Part shown: positions 20,306 through 28,839 of the stretch, piece after piece
Layout: every line of letters begins with the position of its first letter
Numbering within the stretch: the first letter of the stretch is position 1
DNA from: Rhodococcus sp. X156
Lineage (GTDB): Bacteria > Actinomycetota > Actinomycetes > Mycobacteriales > Mycobacteriaceae
NCBI RefSeq assembly: GCF_004006015.1
Contig: NZ_CP034766.1
Location: 1,178,001 to 1,242,000 of the forward strand
Direction: 5' to 3'
DNA length: 64,000 nucleotides
Made by a program: the position numbers and the translations under genes
The notes under the pieces: model-generated
Seen by the model: the letters and a program-made list of their open reading frames with translations, nothing else
The model's database searches: none
What the model was told of the DNA's origin: nothing

Positions 20306-21790
20306 CTACTCAGGACGGTGCGGAAACCACCCCGCTGGCGCGGGACTGATGTTCTGCCAGACGTGCTTGAGCTCCTGGTACTCGCCCAGCCCGGTGGGCC
20401 CCAGCTCGCGGCCGACCCCGGACTCGCCGTAGCCGCCCCACTCCGCCTGCGGCAGGTACGGGTGGAAGTCGTTGATCCAGACCGTGCCGTGGCGCAGCCG
20501 GTTGGCCACCCGCTGCCCACGCCCGGCGTCCGGGGTGAACACCCCGCCGGCCAGGCCGTAGCGAGTGTCGTTGGCGATGGCCACCGCCGCGTCCTCGTCG
20601 CCGTCGGGGAAGGTCTCCACGGTGAGCACCGGGCCGAAGCTCTCCTCGCTGACCACCCGCATCCCGCTGCGGCAGCCGTCCAGCACCGTGGGCGGGAAGA
20701 ACCAGCCGTTGGCGAGGTCGCCCTCGGTGTGGCGGGCCCCGCCGCAGCGCAGCACCGCGCCCTCGGCCACGCCGGCGTCGACGTAGGCCTGCACCTTGGC
20801 CAGGTGGGTCTCGGAGATCAGCGGCCCGGTGTCGGCGTCGGCGTCGAACGGCCCGCCCATACGGATCCGCTGGGCGCGGCGCACCACCTCGTCCACCACG
20901 GCGTCGTGCGCGGACTCCTCGATGATCAGCCGGGACCCGGCCGAGCAGACCTGGCCGGAGTGCAGGAACACCGCCATCAGCACGTGGTCCACGGTCAGCT
21001 CGAAGTCGGAGTCGGCGAACACGATCAGCGGGTTCTTCCCGCCCAGCTCCAGCGCGATGTTCTTCACCGTGCCCGCAGCGGCCGCCATGATCACCCGGCC
21101 GGTGGCCAGGCCGCCGGTGAAGGAGACCATGTCCACCTCGGGGTGCTCTGACAGCGGCGCCCCGGCCTGGGCGCCGGCGCCCAGCACCAGGTTGGCCACC
21201 CCGTCGGGCACGCCGGCCTCGGTGAGGGTGCGCATCAGCAGGATGGCGGTGGAGGGGGTCAGCTCGCTGGGCTTGAGCACGAACGTGTTGCCCGCGGCCA
21301 GCGCCGGGGCCACCTTCCACGAGGTCTGCAGCAGCGGGTAGTTCCACGGCGTGATCAGCCCGCACACCCCCACCGGCTCACGCACCACCCGGCTGAGCGC
21401 GCCCGGGGTGCCGGTGTCCACGACCCGCCCGGCGTCCACGTCGGCCAGGGCACCGAAGTAGCGGAAGCAGGCCGCGATGTCGTCCATGTCGTACTGCGAC
21501 TCCACGAAGCGCTTGCCGGTGTCCAGCGACTCCGCCCGGGCGTACTCGTCGCGGTCGCGCTGCAGCAGCTGCGAGGTGCGCAGCAGCACGTCACCGCGCT
21601 TGCCGGCGGGCATGGTGGGCCAGGGACCGTGGTCGAAGGCTTCCCGGGCGGCGAGGATGGCGGCCTCGGTGTCGGCCGGGCCGGCCTCGTCCACCTCCAC
21701 GACCACCTGGCCGTCGGCTGGGCACCGGATCTCTCGGCGACCCCCCTCGCGGGCACTGACCCACTGGCCCCCGATGAACAGCTCGGGCAC
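20306..21790 (-). CDS. Aldehyde dehydrogenase, betaine-aldehyde-dehydrogenase-like
   Basis: A 494-residue NAD(P)-dependent aldehyde dehydrogenase. All core features are visible: ITPWNYPL and KPSELTP (cofactor binding), SFTGGLATGR, the general-base Glu in LELGGKNP, and the catalytic Cys in HSGQVCSAGSRL. SEESFGPVL follows. The VCSAGSR active site and the GMC oxidoreductase/permease context point to betaine aldehyde oxidation (BetB-like), giving glycine betaine for osmoprotection. The GTG at 21790 follows GGAGGAG and gives the usual start PELFIGGQWVSA; upstream in-frame codons would lengthen it beyond the family norm. Confidence 0.88.
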   Translation of the reverse strand: MPELFIGGQWVSAREGGRREIRCPADGQVVVEVDEAGPADTEAAILAAREAFDHGPWPTMPAGKRGDVLLRTSQLLQRDRDEYARAESLDTGKRFVESQYDMDDIAACFRYFGALADVDAGRVVDTGTPGALSRVVREPVGVCGLITPWNYPLLQTSWKVAPALAAGNTFVLKPSELTPSTAILLMRTLTEAGVPDGVANLVLGAGAQAGAPLSEHPEVDMVSFTGGLATGRVIMAAAAGTVKNIALELGGKNPLIVFADSDFELTVDHVLMAVFLHSGQVCSAGSRLIIEESAHDAVVDEVVRRAQRIRMGGPFDADADTGPLISETHLAKVQAYVDAGVAEGAVLRCGGARHTEGDLANGWFFPPTVLDGCRSGMRVVSEESFGPVLTVETFPDGDEDAAVAIANDTRYGLAGGVFTPDAGRGQRVANRLRHGTVWINDFHPYLPQAEWGGYGESGVGRELGPTGLGEYQELKHVWQNISPAPAGWFPHRPE

Positions 21791-21899
21791 GGCTCCTCCG
21801 ATACGCCTGGCGATCGTGATCTGCCTACGTCTCGATACTTGCACAAGACTGGCGCCCGCGGTGCCCGGTGGAGGGGCCGCTGCTGGCCGAAACCGCTGC

Positions 21900-22472
21900 T
21901 CAGCGAGTCGGCTGCACCAGCACGGCCTGCAGCGCCAGCTGCACGCTGGCCAGTGCGCTTCCGGACTCGATCATCTCAGTTGCCTTGTACACCACGGCGT
22001 TGACGAGCTGGGCGGTCCGCTCGGGCTCCGGTGCCCCGTGCTTGCGCAGCGCCTGCACCAACGGCTGCACCAGGCCCTCGTGCATGCTGGTCAGCCGCTC
22101 GTCCTGGAAGGTCTGCGGGCTCAGCCGGGCCAGCGCGCTGAGGATGGCGTGCTCACCCTCGGCCACCAGCTCCAGGTTGGCGTCGACGTAGGCGGCCACC
22201 ACGCCCGGCACGGTGTCCACCCCGGCGACCGCGGCGCTGACGCGCTCCAGCCACGGCGGGCACAGGTCCTCCACCACCGCGTAGAGCAGGTCCTCGCTGG
22301 AGGCGAAGTAGTGGTAGACGCTGGAGCGGGACAGCCCGGTGGCCGCCGCGACCTGGCCCAGCCCGGGGCGCTGGGTGGGGTTCTCCGCCAGCAGGGCGCG
22401 GGCCGCGTCCAGCAGCGCGCGCCGCTGTGCCGCCCGGTGGTCGGCCACGGTGGAGGCGGAGATCTTCGGCAC
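21900..22472 (-). CDS. TetR-family transcriptional regulator
   Basis: A 190-residue repressor-type protein. The N-terminal helix-turn-helix is clear (QVAAATGLSRSSVYHYFAS), followed by a helical ligand-binding domain. The GTG start follows GAGGAGG. It sits on the minus strand between an ABC exporter (78 bases upstream) and the aldehyde dehydrogenase (about 110 bases downstream). It could therefore control the exporter, the choline-like operon, or both. The inverted repeat CTTGCACAAG at 21838-21847 is a possible site toward the dehydrogenase; the paired TGTCGACA boxes are candidates at the exporter promoter. Confidence 0.9.
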   Translation of the reverse strand: MPKISASTVADHRAAQRRALLDAARALLAENPTQRPGLGQVAAATGLSRSSVYHYFASSEDLLYAVVEDLCPPWLERVSAAVAGVDTVPGVVAAYVDANLELVAEGEHAILSALARLSPQTFQDERLTSMHEGLVQPLVQALRKHGAPEPERTAQLVNAVVYKATEMIESGSALASVQLALQAVLVQPTR

Positions 22473-22550
22473 GGCCCTCCTCGGCTGGACAGCGGGCCCG
22501 CACCGTCGGCAGCGACGGTGCGGACCTGTGCAGGGTAGTCCCGCGGCCGC

Positions 22551-23258
22551 TCAGCGTGCGACGCGCTCCTGCTCGGTCACCGCGCCGTCGGTCATCTCCA
22601 CCACCCGGTCACAGTGCTGGAGCACCTCGTGGTCGTGGGTCACCATCACCGTGGCCACGCCCGCCTCGTGCGTGGTGCGGGCGAGCAGCTCCACCACCTC
22701 GTGGCTGCGGGCGCGGTCCAGCGCGGCGGTCGGCTCGTCCACCAGCAGCACCGACGGGTTGCTCATCAGCGCTCGGGCGATGCCCACCCGCTGGCGCTCG
22801 CCGCCGGAGAGCTGGCCGGGCCGACGGTCCGCGCGGTGGGACATGCTCACTGCCGCCAGCAGCGCGGCGGGGTCGCCGGTGTCCTGCTTGCCGGTGATCT
22901 TGGCGACGAGCCGCAGCTGGTCCAGCGCGGTGAGCGCGGGAATGAGGTTGCCGGACTGGAAGACGAAGCCGACGTGCTCGCAGCGGAAGGTGGCCAGCTC
23001 CCGCTGGGACAGCGTGCCGACGTCGACGCCGTTGACCACCACGGTGCCGGAGGTGGGCTGGGTGAGCCCGCCGGCCACCGCGAGCAGGGTGGACTTGCCG
23101 GCGCCGGAGGGTCCGACCACGGCCACGATCTCGCCGGGGCGCACCCGCAGGTCGACGTGGTCCATGGCCACCACCGTGGTGTCGCCGTCGCCGAAGGACA
23201 GGGTGGCGCCGGCGAGGGTCAGGCCGGAGCGGGTCGAGGTGGGGGTGGGGCTGCTCAT
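22551..23258 (-). CDS. ABC transporter ATP-binding protein (MacB/LolD type)
   Basis: A 235-residue ATPase with Walker A GPSGAGKST, Q-loop VFQSGNLIPAL, signature LSGGERQR, Walker B VLLVDEP and the H-loop VTHDHEV. This type pairs with FtsX/MacB-fold permeases that drive export or extraction of lipids, peptides or drugs rather than import. Its ATG overlaps the permease stop (ATGA), so stoichiometric expression is likely. No periplasmic adaptor gene is adjacent. Confidence 0.92.
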   Translation of the reverse strand: MSSPTPTSTRSGLTLAGATLSFGDGDTTVVAMDHVDLRVRPGEIVAVVGPSGAGKSTLLAVAGGLTQPTSGTVVVNGVDVGTLSQRELATFRCEHVGFVFQSGNLIPALTALDQLRLVAKITGKQDTGDPAALLAAVSMSHRADRRPGQLSGGERQRVGIARALMSNPSVLLVDEPTAALDRARSHEVVELLARTTHEAGVATVMVTHDHEVLQHCDRVVEMTDGAVTEQERVAR

Positions 23259-24385
23259 CGGTTCTCTCCCAGCGCGGTCAGCGGGTCGACGGAGGCGATG
23301 CGGACGACGGCGGCCGCGGCGCCGACCAGCCCGAGCACGATCAGCAGGACGGCGCCGCCGATGATCGGCGCGGCCTCCAGGGCGAAGGGCATGCCCGAGC
23401 CCACCAGCAGCGAGCCCAGGCCCACGCCCACGGCCACACCGACGGCCACCGACCCGAGCAGGATGAGCAGCGCCTGGGTGAGGCCGTCGCGCACGAGGAA
23501 GCCGGTGGAGGCGCCCATCGCGCGCATCACCGCCAGCTCCCGGGTGCGCTGCACCGTCCAGATGGTGAAGAACGCGCCGACCACCAGCGCCGAGATGGCG
23601 TAGAGGAACCACGTGATCATGTCCATCGTCATCATCTCGGCCGTGTAGCCGGGGGAGGCGTCGAAGGACTCCGTGAGGGTCTTGCTGGCGGTCTGCGCGG
23701 CGGCGTCGCCGGCGGCCAGGTCGGGGGTGAGACCGTCCACGCCCTGGACGGCGACCACGCTGGCCTCGCCGTACACGTCGGGGTTGGGCTGCTCGCCCAC
23801 CTTGGTGCCGGCGTTGATCTCCTGCCAGGTGCGCAGCGGCACGTACGCGACGTCGACGTGGCCGAAGGTGCGCTGGTCGGCGGTGAAGCCCACCACGGTG
23901 AGCTCGGTGCCCAGCCGGTCGATGACCACGGTGTCGCCCAGGTTCACCCCCGCGTCGCGGGCGGTCTCGCTCACGATGATGTCGCGCTCACCCTGCAGCG
24001 CCGCACCCTCGGCGGCGGTCGGCTCCAGGAAGGAGCCCGTGGCGATGCCGAACAGGGTCAGGTCCACCGGGGTGCCGGTGGAGGTCCTGGCGTTGACGAT
24101 GGTGTTGCCGAACAGCTCGGCACGGGCCACGCCGGGCTGCTCGCGCCAGGCGGCGGCCTGCTCCTCGGTGACCACCGAGCGGCTGAACGCCGAGTCGGTC
24201 TTGGTGCCCTCGGCGAAGGCGAAGGACTGCACGGGGGTGCGCTGCAGGCCGGACACGCCGTCGTTGACCAGGCCCGAGGACAGGCCGGACAGCATCACCA
24301 TGAGGATGGAGATGAGGGCGATGACCGCACCCATCAGCAGGAAGCGGGTGCGCGCGAACCACAGCTCGCGCAGGGCGAGGAACAT
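23255..24385 (-). CDS. ABC transporter permease, FtsX/MacB fold
   Basis: A 376-residue permease with one N-terminal membrane helix (about 17-37), a large extracytoplasmic MacB-PCD-like domain, and three C-terminal helices (about 255-375) ending in IASVDPLTALGENR, the usual end of FtsX-domain proteins. It forms an export-type ABC system with the ATPase encoded next. The promoter region upstream carries two identical octamers, suggesting repression by a dimeric regulator. The substrate cannot be inferred. Confidence 0.88.
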   Translation of the reverse strand: MFLALRELWFARTRFLLMGAVIALISILMVMLSGLSSGLVNDGVSGLQRTPVQSFAFAEGTKTDSAFSRSVVTEEQAAAWREQPGVARAELFGNTIVNARTSTGTPVDLTLFGIATGSFLEPTAAEGAALQGERDIIVSETARDAGVNLGDTVVIDRLGTELTVVGFTADQRTFGHVDVAYVPLRTWQEINAGTKVGEQPNPDVYGEASVVAVQGVDGLTPDLAAGDAAAQTASKTLTESFDASPGYTAEMMTMDMITWFLYAISALVVGAFFTIWTVQRTRELAVMRAMGASTGFLVRDGLTQALLILLGSVAVGVAVGVGLGSLLVGSGMPFALEAAPIIGGAVLLIVLGLVGAAAAVVRIASVDPLTALGENR

Positions 24386-24439
24386 CGTTGGTCCTCCGGG
24401 TCGGGGGCAGGACGTCGCAGGCGGCACGTGCCGACACGA

Positions 24440-24469
24440 TGTCGACATCATATCAACGTAGTGTCGACA
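24440..24469. promoter_or_regulatory. Paired TGTCGACA operators at the ABC exporter promoter
   Basis: The palindromic octamer TGTCGACA occurs at 24440-24447 and 24462-24469, 22 bp apart (about two helical turns). On the minus strand a -10-like TATGAT sits between them, directly against one copy. A further arm pair CGACA/TGTCG (24432-24444) overlaps the first box. This is how a repressor site over a promoter would look. The regulator is not proven; the TetR gene just downstream of the exporter is the best candidate. Confidence 0.6.
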
Positions 24470-24504
24470 AAGACGGGGCGAGTGGGGTGGCCTGCGGCCT
24501 CGCG

Positions 24505-25881
24505 CTAGTGGTGGAACCCCGGGTGCTGCGCCGCCGACGGCATGGGCGCGGTGAGCCGGTCGAGGTAGCGCGTCTCCCGCTCGATGTCCTCCAGCAGGAG
24601 GTCGGCCACGTCCATGCTCAGCCCGTTGCGCACCACGATCCGCTCCACGGTGAGGTCGGTCAGGTCGTCGGGCATCGGGTATGCCGGCACCAGCCAGCCA
24701 CGGGTGCGCAGCCGGTCGGCGAGGTGGTAGAGGTTCCACTTGTCGGTGTGGCCCGACCGCAGCCGCCACGCGAAGACGGGGATGTCGGAGCCGTCGTTCC
24801 ACAGCTCGAAGGCATCCAGCCGCCCCACCCCGTCGGCGAGGTGCCGGGCCACGTCCTGCGAGGCCTGCTGCACCTGGGTGTAGCCGCTGCGCCCCAGCCG
24901 CAGGAAGTTGTAGAGCTGCAGCACCACCTGCGCGCCGGGCCGGGAGAAGTTCAGCGCGAAGGTCGGCATCTGCCCGCCCAGGTAGCTGACCCGGAAGACG
25001 AGGTCCTCGGGCAGCTTGTCGGTCGAGCGCCACACCACCCAGCCCAGCCCGGGGTACACCAGGCCGTACTTGTGCCCGGAGGTGTTGATGGAGTGCACCC
25101 GCTCCAGCCGGAAGTCCCACACCAGCTCCGGCTGCAGGAACGGCGCGATCATCGCCCCAGAAGCGCCGTCCACGTGCACCGGCACGTCCAGGCCCGTGCG
25201 GGCCTGCAGGGCGTCCAGGGCGGCGCAGATCTCGGCCACCGGCTCGTACATGCCGGTGTAGGTGACCCCCATGATCGCCACCACGCCGATGGTGTTCTCG
25301 TCCACGTGCTGGTCCAGGTAGTGCCCGTCGAGGGTCTTGTGCTCCTCGGTGATGGGCACGAGCCGGGGCTCCACCTCGAAGTAGTTGCAGAACTTCTCCC
25401 AGCACACCTGCACCGCGGAGCTCATCACCAGGTTGGGGCGCTCGGTGGACCTCCCGGCGGCGCGGCGCGCCTGCTGCCAGCGCCGCTTGAGCGCCAGCCC
25501 GCCCAGCATGCAGGCCTCCGAGGAGCCCAGGGTGGAGGTGCCGATGGTGTCGTGCGGGTCAGGCGCGTGCCAGAGGTCGGCCAAGATGCGCCAGCAGCTC
25601 TCCTCGATGGCCGCCGTCTGGGGGTACTCGTCCTTGTCGATCATGTTCTTGTCGACGGTCTCGGCGTAGAGCCGGCGCGCGTGGTCGTCCATCCAGGTGG
25701 TGACGAAGGTGGCCAGGTTCCGCCGGGCGTTGCCGTCGAGCATCGTCTCGTCGTGGGCGACCTGGTAGGCCGTCTCCGGCATCATCCCGTCGTCGGCCAG
25801 CTGGAACCGCGGCGCATGCGTGCGCTCCCCGGGCCGGGCGAACAGCGGGTTGACCGGGATGTAGGGACGCCGCTCGGCCAT
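24505..25881 (-). CDS. gadB: Glutamate decarboxylase
   Basis: PLP-dependent decarboxylase of 458 residues that converts glutamate to 4-aminobutyrate, consuming a proton. The PLP lysine is K271 in the invariant SGHKYGL; HVDGASGAM and GTSTLGSSEACMLGG are the other family blocks. The ATG at 25881 follows GGAGG with ideal spacing and gives the conserved PVNPLFARPGE start. No glutamate/GABA antiporter gene is nearby, so an acid-resistance role is possible but not shown by context. Confidence 0.94.
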   Translation of the reverse strand: MAERRPYIPVNPLFARPGERTHAPRFQLADDGMMPETAYQVAHDETMLDGNARRNLATFVTTWMDDHARRLYAETVDKNMIDKDEYPQTAAIEESCWRILADLWHAPDPHDTIGTSTLGSSEACMLGGLALKRRWQQARRAAGRSTERPNLVMSSAVQVCWEKFCNYFEVEPRLVPITEEHKTLDGHYLDQHVDENTIGVVAIMGVTYTGMYEPVAEICAALDALQARTGLDVPVHVDGASGAMIAPFLQPELVWDFRLERVHSINTSGHKYGLVYPGLGWVVWRSTDKLPEDLVFRVSYLGGQMPTFALNFSRPGAQVVLQLYNFLRLGRSGYTQVQQASQDVARHLADGVGRLDAFELWNDGSDIPVFAWRLRSGHTDKWNLYHLADRLRTRGWLVPAYPMPDDLTDLTVERIVVRNGLSMDVADLLLEDIERETRYLDRLTAPMPSAAQHPGFHH

Positions 25882-25959
25882 GGGGAACCTCCGCGCTGGG
25901 CAGCACCGGTCCCCACTCACGGTACCGGCGCGGTGGGGCGAACCCCCAGGTCAGCCCGC

Positions 25960-27720
25960 TCAGGTCGCCAGGATCGCGAACGACTCCGGCGCCAGCTCGG
26001 TCTGCGCCCCCCGCGCGGTGACCGCGGTGGAGGCCAGCAGGGTGCGCCCGGCCACCGGCACGGTCACCGGGTTGGTGCTGAGGTTGCACGCCACCCGCAG
26101 CGACCCGCGGTGCAGCACGATCCAGCGCTCGTCCTCGTCGAAGTCGACCCGCAGGTCCGCCAGCCACGGGTCGCTCAGCTCGGGGCGCTCCCGCCGCAGC
26201 GCCAGCAGGTCGCGGTAGACCTGCAGCAGCTCGGCGTGGCGGCCCACGGTCACCTCCGACCAGTCCAGCGTGGACCGGTGGAAGGTCTCCGGGTCCTGCG
26301 GGTCGGGGATCTCCTCGGCGTCCCAGCCGTGCTCGGCGAACTCGCGCTTGCGCCCAGCCGCGGTGGCCTCGCCCAGCTCGGGCTCGGGGTGGGAGGTGAA
26401 GAACTGGAACGGGGTGGACGCGCCCCACTCCTCGCCCATGAACAGCATCGGCGTGTAGGGCGAGCACAGCACCAGCGCCGCGCTGACCGCCAGCATCCCG
26501 TGCGACAGGTACGCCGAGGGCCGGTCGCCGATGGCCCGGTTGCCCACCTGGTCGTGGTCGGAGGTGTAGGCCAGGAAGCGGTAGCCCGGCGTGGTGCGGA
26601 CGTCGACCTCCCGGCCGTGCACCCGGCCGCGGAAGCTGGAGAACGTGGCGGCGTGGAAGTAGGCGTGCTGCAGCGTGCTGGCCAGGCAGTCCATGCTGCC
26701 GAAGTCGGCGTAGTAGCCCTGTCGCTCGCCGCTGACCGCCGCGTGGATGGCGTGGTGGATGTCGTCGTCCCACTGCGCGGTGAGGCCGTAGCCGCCGGCG
26801 GCGCGGGGAGTGACCAGCCGCGGGTCGTTGAGGTCGCTCTCGGCGATGAGGGTGAGCGGGCGGCGCAGGTGCGTCGACAGCGCCTCGGTCTCCACCGCCA
26901 GCTCCTCCAGCAGGTGGATGGCCGACTCGTCCACCAGCGCGTGCACGGCGTCCAGGCGCAGCCCGTCCACGTGGAACTCGCGCATCCAGCGCAGCGCGTT
27001 GTCGATGATGTAGCGGCGCACCTGGCCCGAGGACGCCCCGGACAGGTTGATGCTGCGGCCCCAGCTGTTGCCACCGGCCTCGGACAGGTAGGGACCGAAG
27101 CGCTCCAGGTAGTTGCCGGACGGACCGAGGTGGTTGTAGACCACGTCGACGGCCACGCCCAGGCCCCGGCGGTGACAGGCGTCCACGAAGCGCTGCAGGC
27201 CGTCCGGGCCGCCGTAGGGCTCGTGCACGGTGTACCAGAGCACGCCGTCGTAGCCCCAGTTGTGCGTGCCGTTGACGCCGTTGAGCGGCATCAGCTCCAC
27301 CATGGTGACGCCCAGGTCCACCAGGTGGTCCAGCTTGGCGATGGCGGCGTCGAAGGTGCCCTCGGGAGTGAAGGTGCCCACGTGCAGCTCGTACAGGCAG
27401 GCCCCGGCCAGCTGCTGGCCGCCCCAGAGGCCGTCGGTCCAGGCCGCAGGGTCGAGCCGGTGCACCTGGGACAGCGCGTGCACGCCCTCGGGCTGGCGCG
27501 GCGAGCGCGGGTCCGGGATGGGGGTGGGGTCGTCGTCGAGCAGGAACCCGTAGCGGCTGCCGGGGCCGGCGCCGGCCACGTCGGCGTGCCACCAGCCGTC
27601 GTCGTCGCGCTGCATGGGGTGCTCGGTGCCGTCGACCACGACGCGGACGGACTGCGGGGTGGGTGCCCACACGTCGAAGGGCCAGGCGTCAAAGGTCTGG
27701 GCGGCAGCGGTTTCGGTCAC
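25960..27720 (-). CDS. treZ: Malto-oligosyltrehalose trehalohydrolase
   Basis: GH13 enzyme that releases trehalose from maltooligosyl-trehalose, the last step of the TreX-TreY-TreZ route from glycogen. The 586-residue product has an N-terminal beta domain and a TIM barrel with nucleophile D257 (GLRLDAVHAL), acid/base E294 (LIAESDLND) and transition-state D390 (TSDHDQVGN). VELMPLNG and NWGYDGV are TreZ-like. The GTG start has no strong ribosome-binding site. In M. tuberculosis treZ abuts treY; here about 10.1 kb of other genes lies between them. Confidence 0.94.
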   Translation of the reverse strand: MTETAAAQTFDAWPFDVWAPTPQSVRVVVDGTEHPMQRDDDGWWHADVAGAGPGSRYGFLLDDDPTPIPDPRSPRQPEGVHALSQVHRLDPAAWTDGLWGGQQLAGACLYELHVGTFTPEGTFDAAIAKLDHLVDLGVTMVELMPLNGVNGTHNWGYDGVLWYTVHEPYGGPDGLQRFVDACHRRGLGVAVDVVYNHLGPSGNYLERFGPYLSEAGGNSWGRSINLSGASSGQVRRYIIDNALRWMREFHVDGLRLDAVHALVDESAIHLLEELAVETEALSTHLRRPLTLIAESDLNDPRLVTPRAAGGYGLTAQWDDDIHHAIHAAVSGERQGYYADFGSMDCLASTLQHAYFHAATFSSFRGRVHGREVDVRTTPGYRFLAYTSDHDQVGNRAIGDRPSAYLSHGMLAVSAALVLCSPYTPMLFMGEEWGASTPFQFFTSHPEPELGEATAAGRKREFAEHGWDAEEIPDPQDPETFHRSTLDWSEVTVGRHAELLQVYRDLLALRRERPELSDPWLADLRVDFDEDERWIVLHRGSLRVACNLSTNPVTVPVAGRTLLASTAVTARGAQTELAPESFAILAT

Positions 27721-27750
27721 GTGCTCATTCTGCGGGGTGGACTGGACGCC

Positions 27751-27791
27751 CGCGACCCGGGCCGGTGTGATCTCTCCCGGCCCGGGTCGCG
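27751..27791 (-). terminator. Perfect 15-bp stem-loop after the acyl-CoA dehydrogenase operon
   Basis: CGCGACCCGGGCCGG (27751-27765) is exactly complementary to 27777-27791, with an 11-base loop. It lies between the stop of the acyl-CoA dehydrogenase gene and the treZ start, both on the minus strand. There is no T-run, as is common for GC-rich actinobacterial terminators. Confidence 0.7.
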
Positions 27792-27807
27792 GATCTGCCT
27801 GTCCGGC

Positions 27808-28839
27808 TCAGCTGGCGGTGGTCGGCTCCAGCTCCACCGGCGCCGGGTCCGGGGCGTTGGTGGGGGCCGAGGCCAGCGCGAGGCGCGCCACCTCGTCGAA
27901 GGCGCTGGCGGCGTCGCCCAGCAGCAGCCGGTCCACCTTGGCACGGCGCCAGTACAGGTGGGCGTCGTGCTCCCAGGTGAAGCCGATGCCCCCGTGCACC
28001 TGGATCAGCGTCTCGGCGGCCTGCTCCAGCACCCCGGCCGCGGAGGCCTTGGCCGAGGCGGCGGCCAGCGGCAGCTCGGCGGCTGACTCGTCAGCCGTCC
28101 ACGCCGCCCACCACACCAGCGAGCGCAGCTGCTCCACCCCCACGAAGGAGTCCACCAGCATGTGCTTGATGGCCTGGTAGGAGCCGATCTGGCGGCCGAA
28201 GGCCTCGCGCTCCTTGGCGTAGGCCACACCCATCTCCACCGCGCGGGCGGCCGCACCCAGGCCCTCGGCGGCCAGGATGATCCGAGCCACCCGCTCGGCC
28301 CGGTCCCAGCGCTCGCCGATGCCGGAGGCGATCACCTCGGAGTCGGTGAGCTCCACGGTGCCCAGGCCGCGGGTGGGGTCGATGGGGTCGCCCACGGTGA
28401 CGGTGCCCGAGGAGAGCACCAGGTCGTCGCCGTCGCGGCTGAGGAAGCGGGTGGCGGTGGCGGCGTCGAGCGCCGGCGCGCCGGGGGCGTCCACCACGGC
28501 GTAGGAGACCGAGCCGTCGGCCAGGCCGGCGAGGCGCTTGTCGTCGCCCTCCAGCAGCACGGACGCCCGGGCGGCGGTCACCAGCGACGGCCCGGCGAGC
28601 ACGCGCCCGGCCTGCTCGGCCACCACGGCGAGGTCGAGCACGCTCTGCCCGGCGCCGCCGGCGGCCTCCGGCACGGTGATGCCGTAGAAGCCGATGTCGG
28701 CGATGGCCTGGCGGCCGGGCGCGGTCGGGGCGTCGCCGTCCAGGCTCTTGCGCGCGTCGGCGGGGGAGGCGGTGCCGGTGAAGAAGTCACGGGCCGCCTC
28801 GGCGAACACCCGCTGGTCGTCGTCGAGGTCGAAGTTCAC
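27808..28839 (-). CDS. Acyl-CoA dehydrogenase, short subunit type
   Basis: A 343-residue acyl-CoA dehydrogenase-family protein, shorter than the usual 380-400. It keeps the C-terminal helical domain (REAFGRQIGSYQAIKHMLVD and QVHGGIGFTWEHDAHLYWRR), but its middle FAD-binding beta domain is weakly conserved. This matches the short partner in actinobacterial heterotetrameric dehydrogenases such as the FadE28/FadE29 type, in which two different subunits build one active site. Its GTG overlaps the stop of the longer dehydrogenase gene by four bases (GTGA). Likely substrate: a branched or steroid side-chain CoA ester, inferred from context. Confidence 0.88.
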   Translation of the reverse strand: MNFDLDDDQRVFAEAARDFFTGTASPADARKSLDGDAPTAPGRQAIADIGFYGITVPEAAGGAGQSVLDLAVVAEQAGRVLAGPSLVTAARASVLLEGDDKRLAGLADGSVSYAVVDAPGAPALDAATATRFLSRDGDDLVLSSGTVTVGDPIDPTRGLGTVELTDSEVIASGIGERWDRAERVARIILAAEGLGAAARAVEMGVAYAKEREAFGRQIGSYQAIKHMLVDSFVGVEQLRSLVWWAAWTADESAAELPLAAASAKASAAGVLEQAAETLIQVHGGIGFTWEHDAHLYWRRAKVDRLLLGDAASAFDEVARLALASAPTNAPDPAPVELEPTTAS

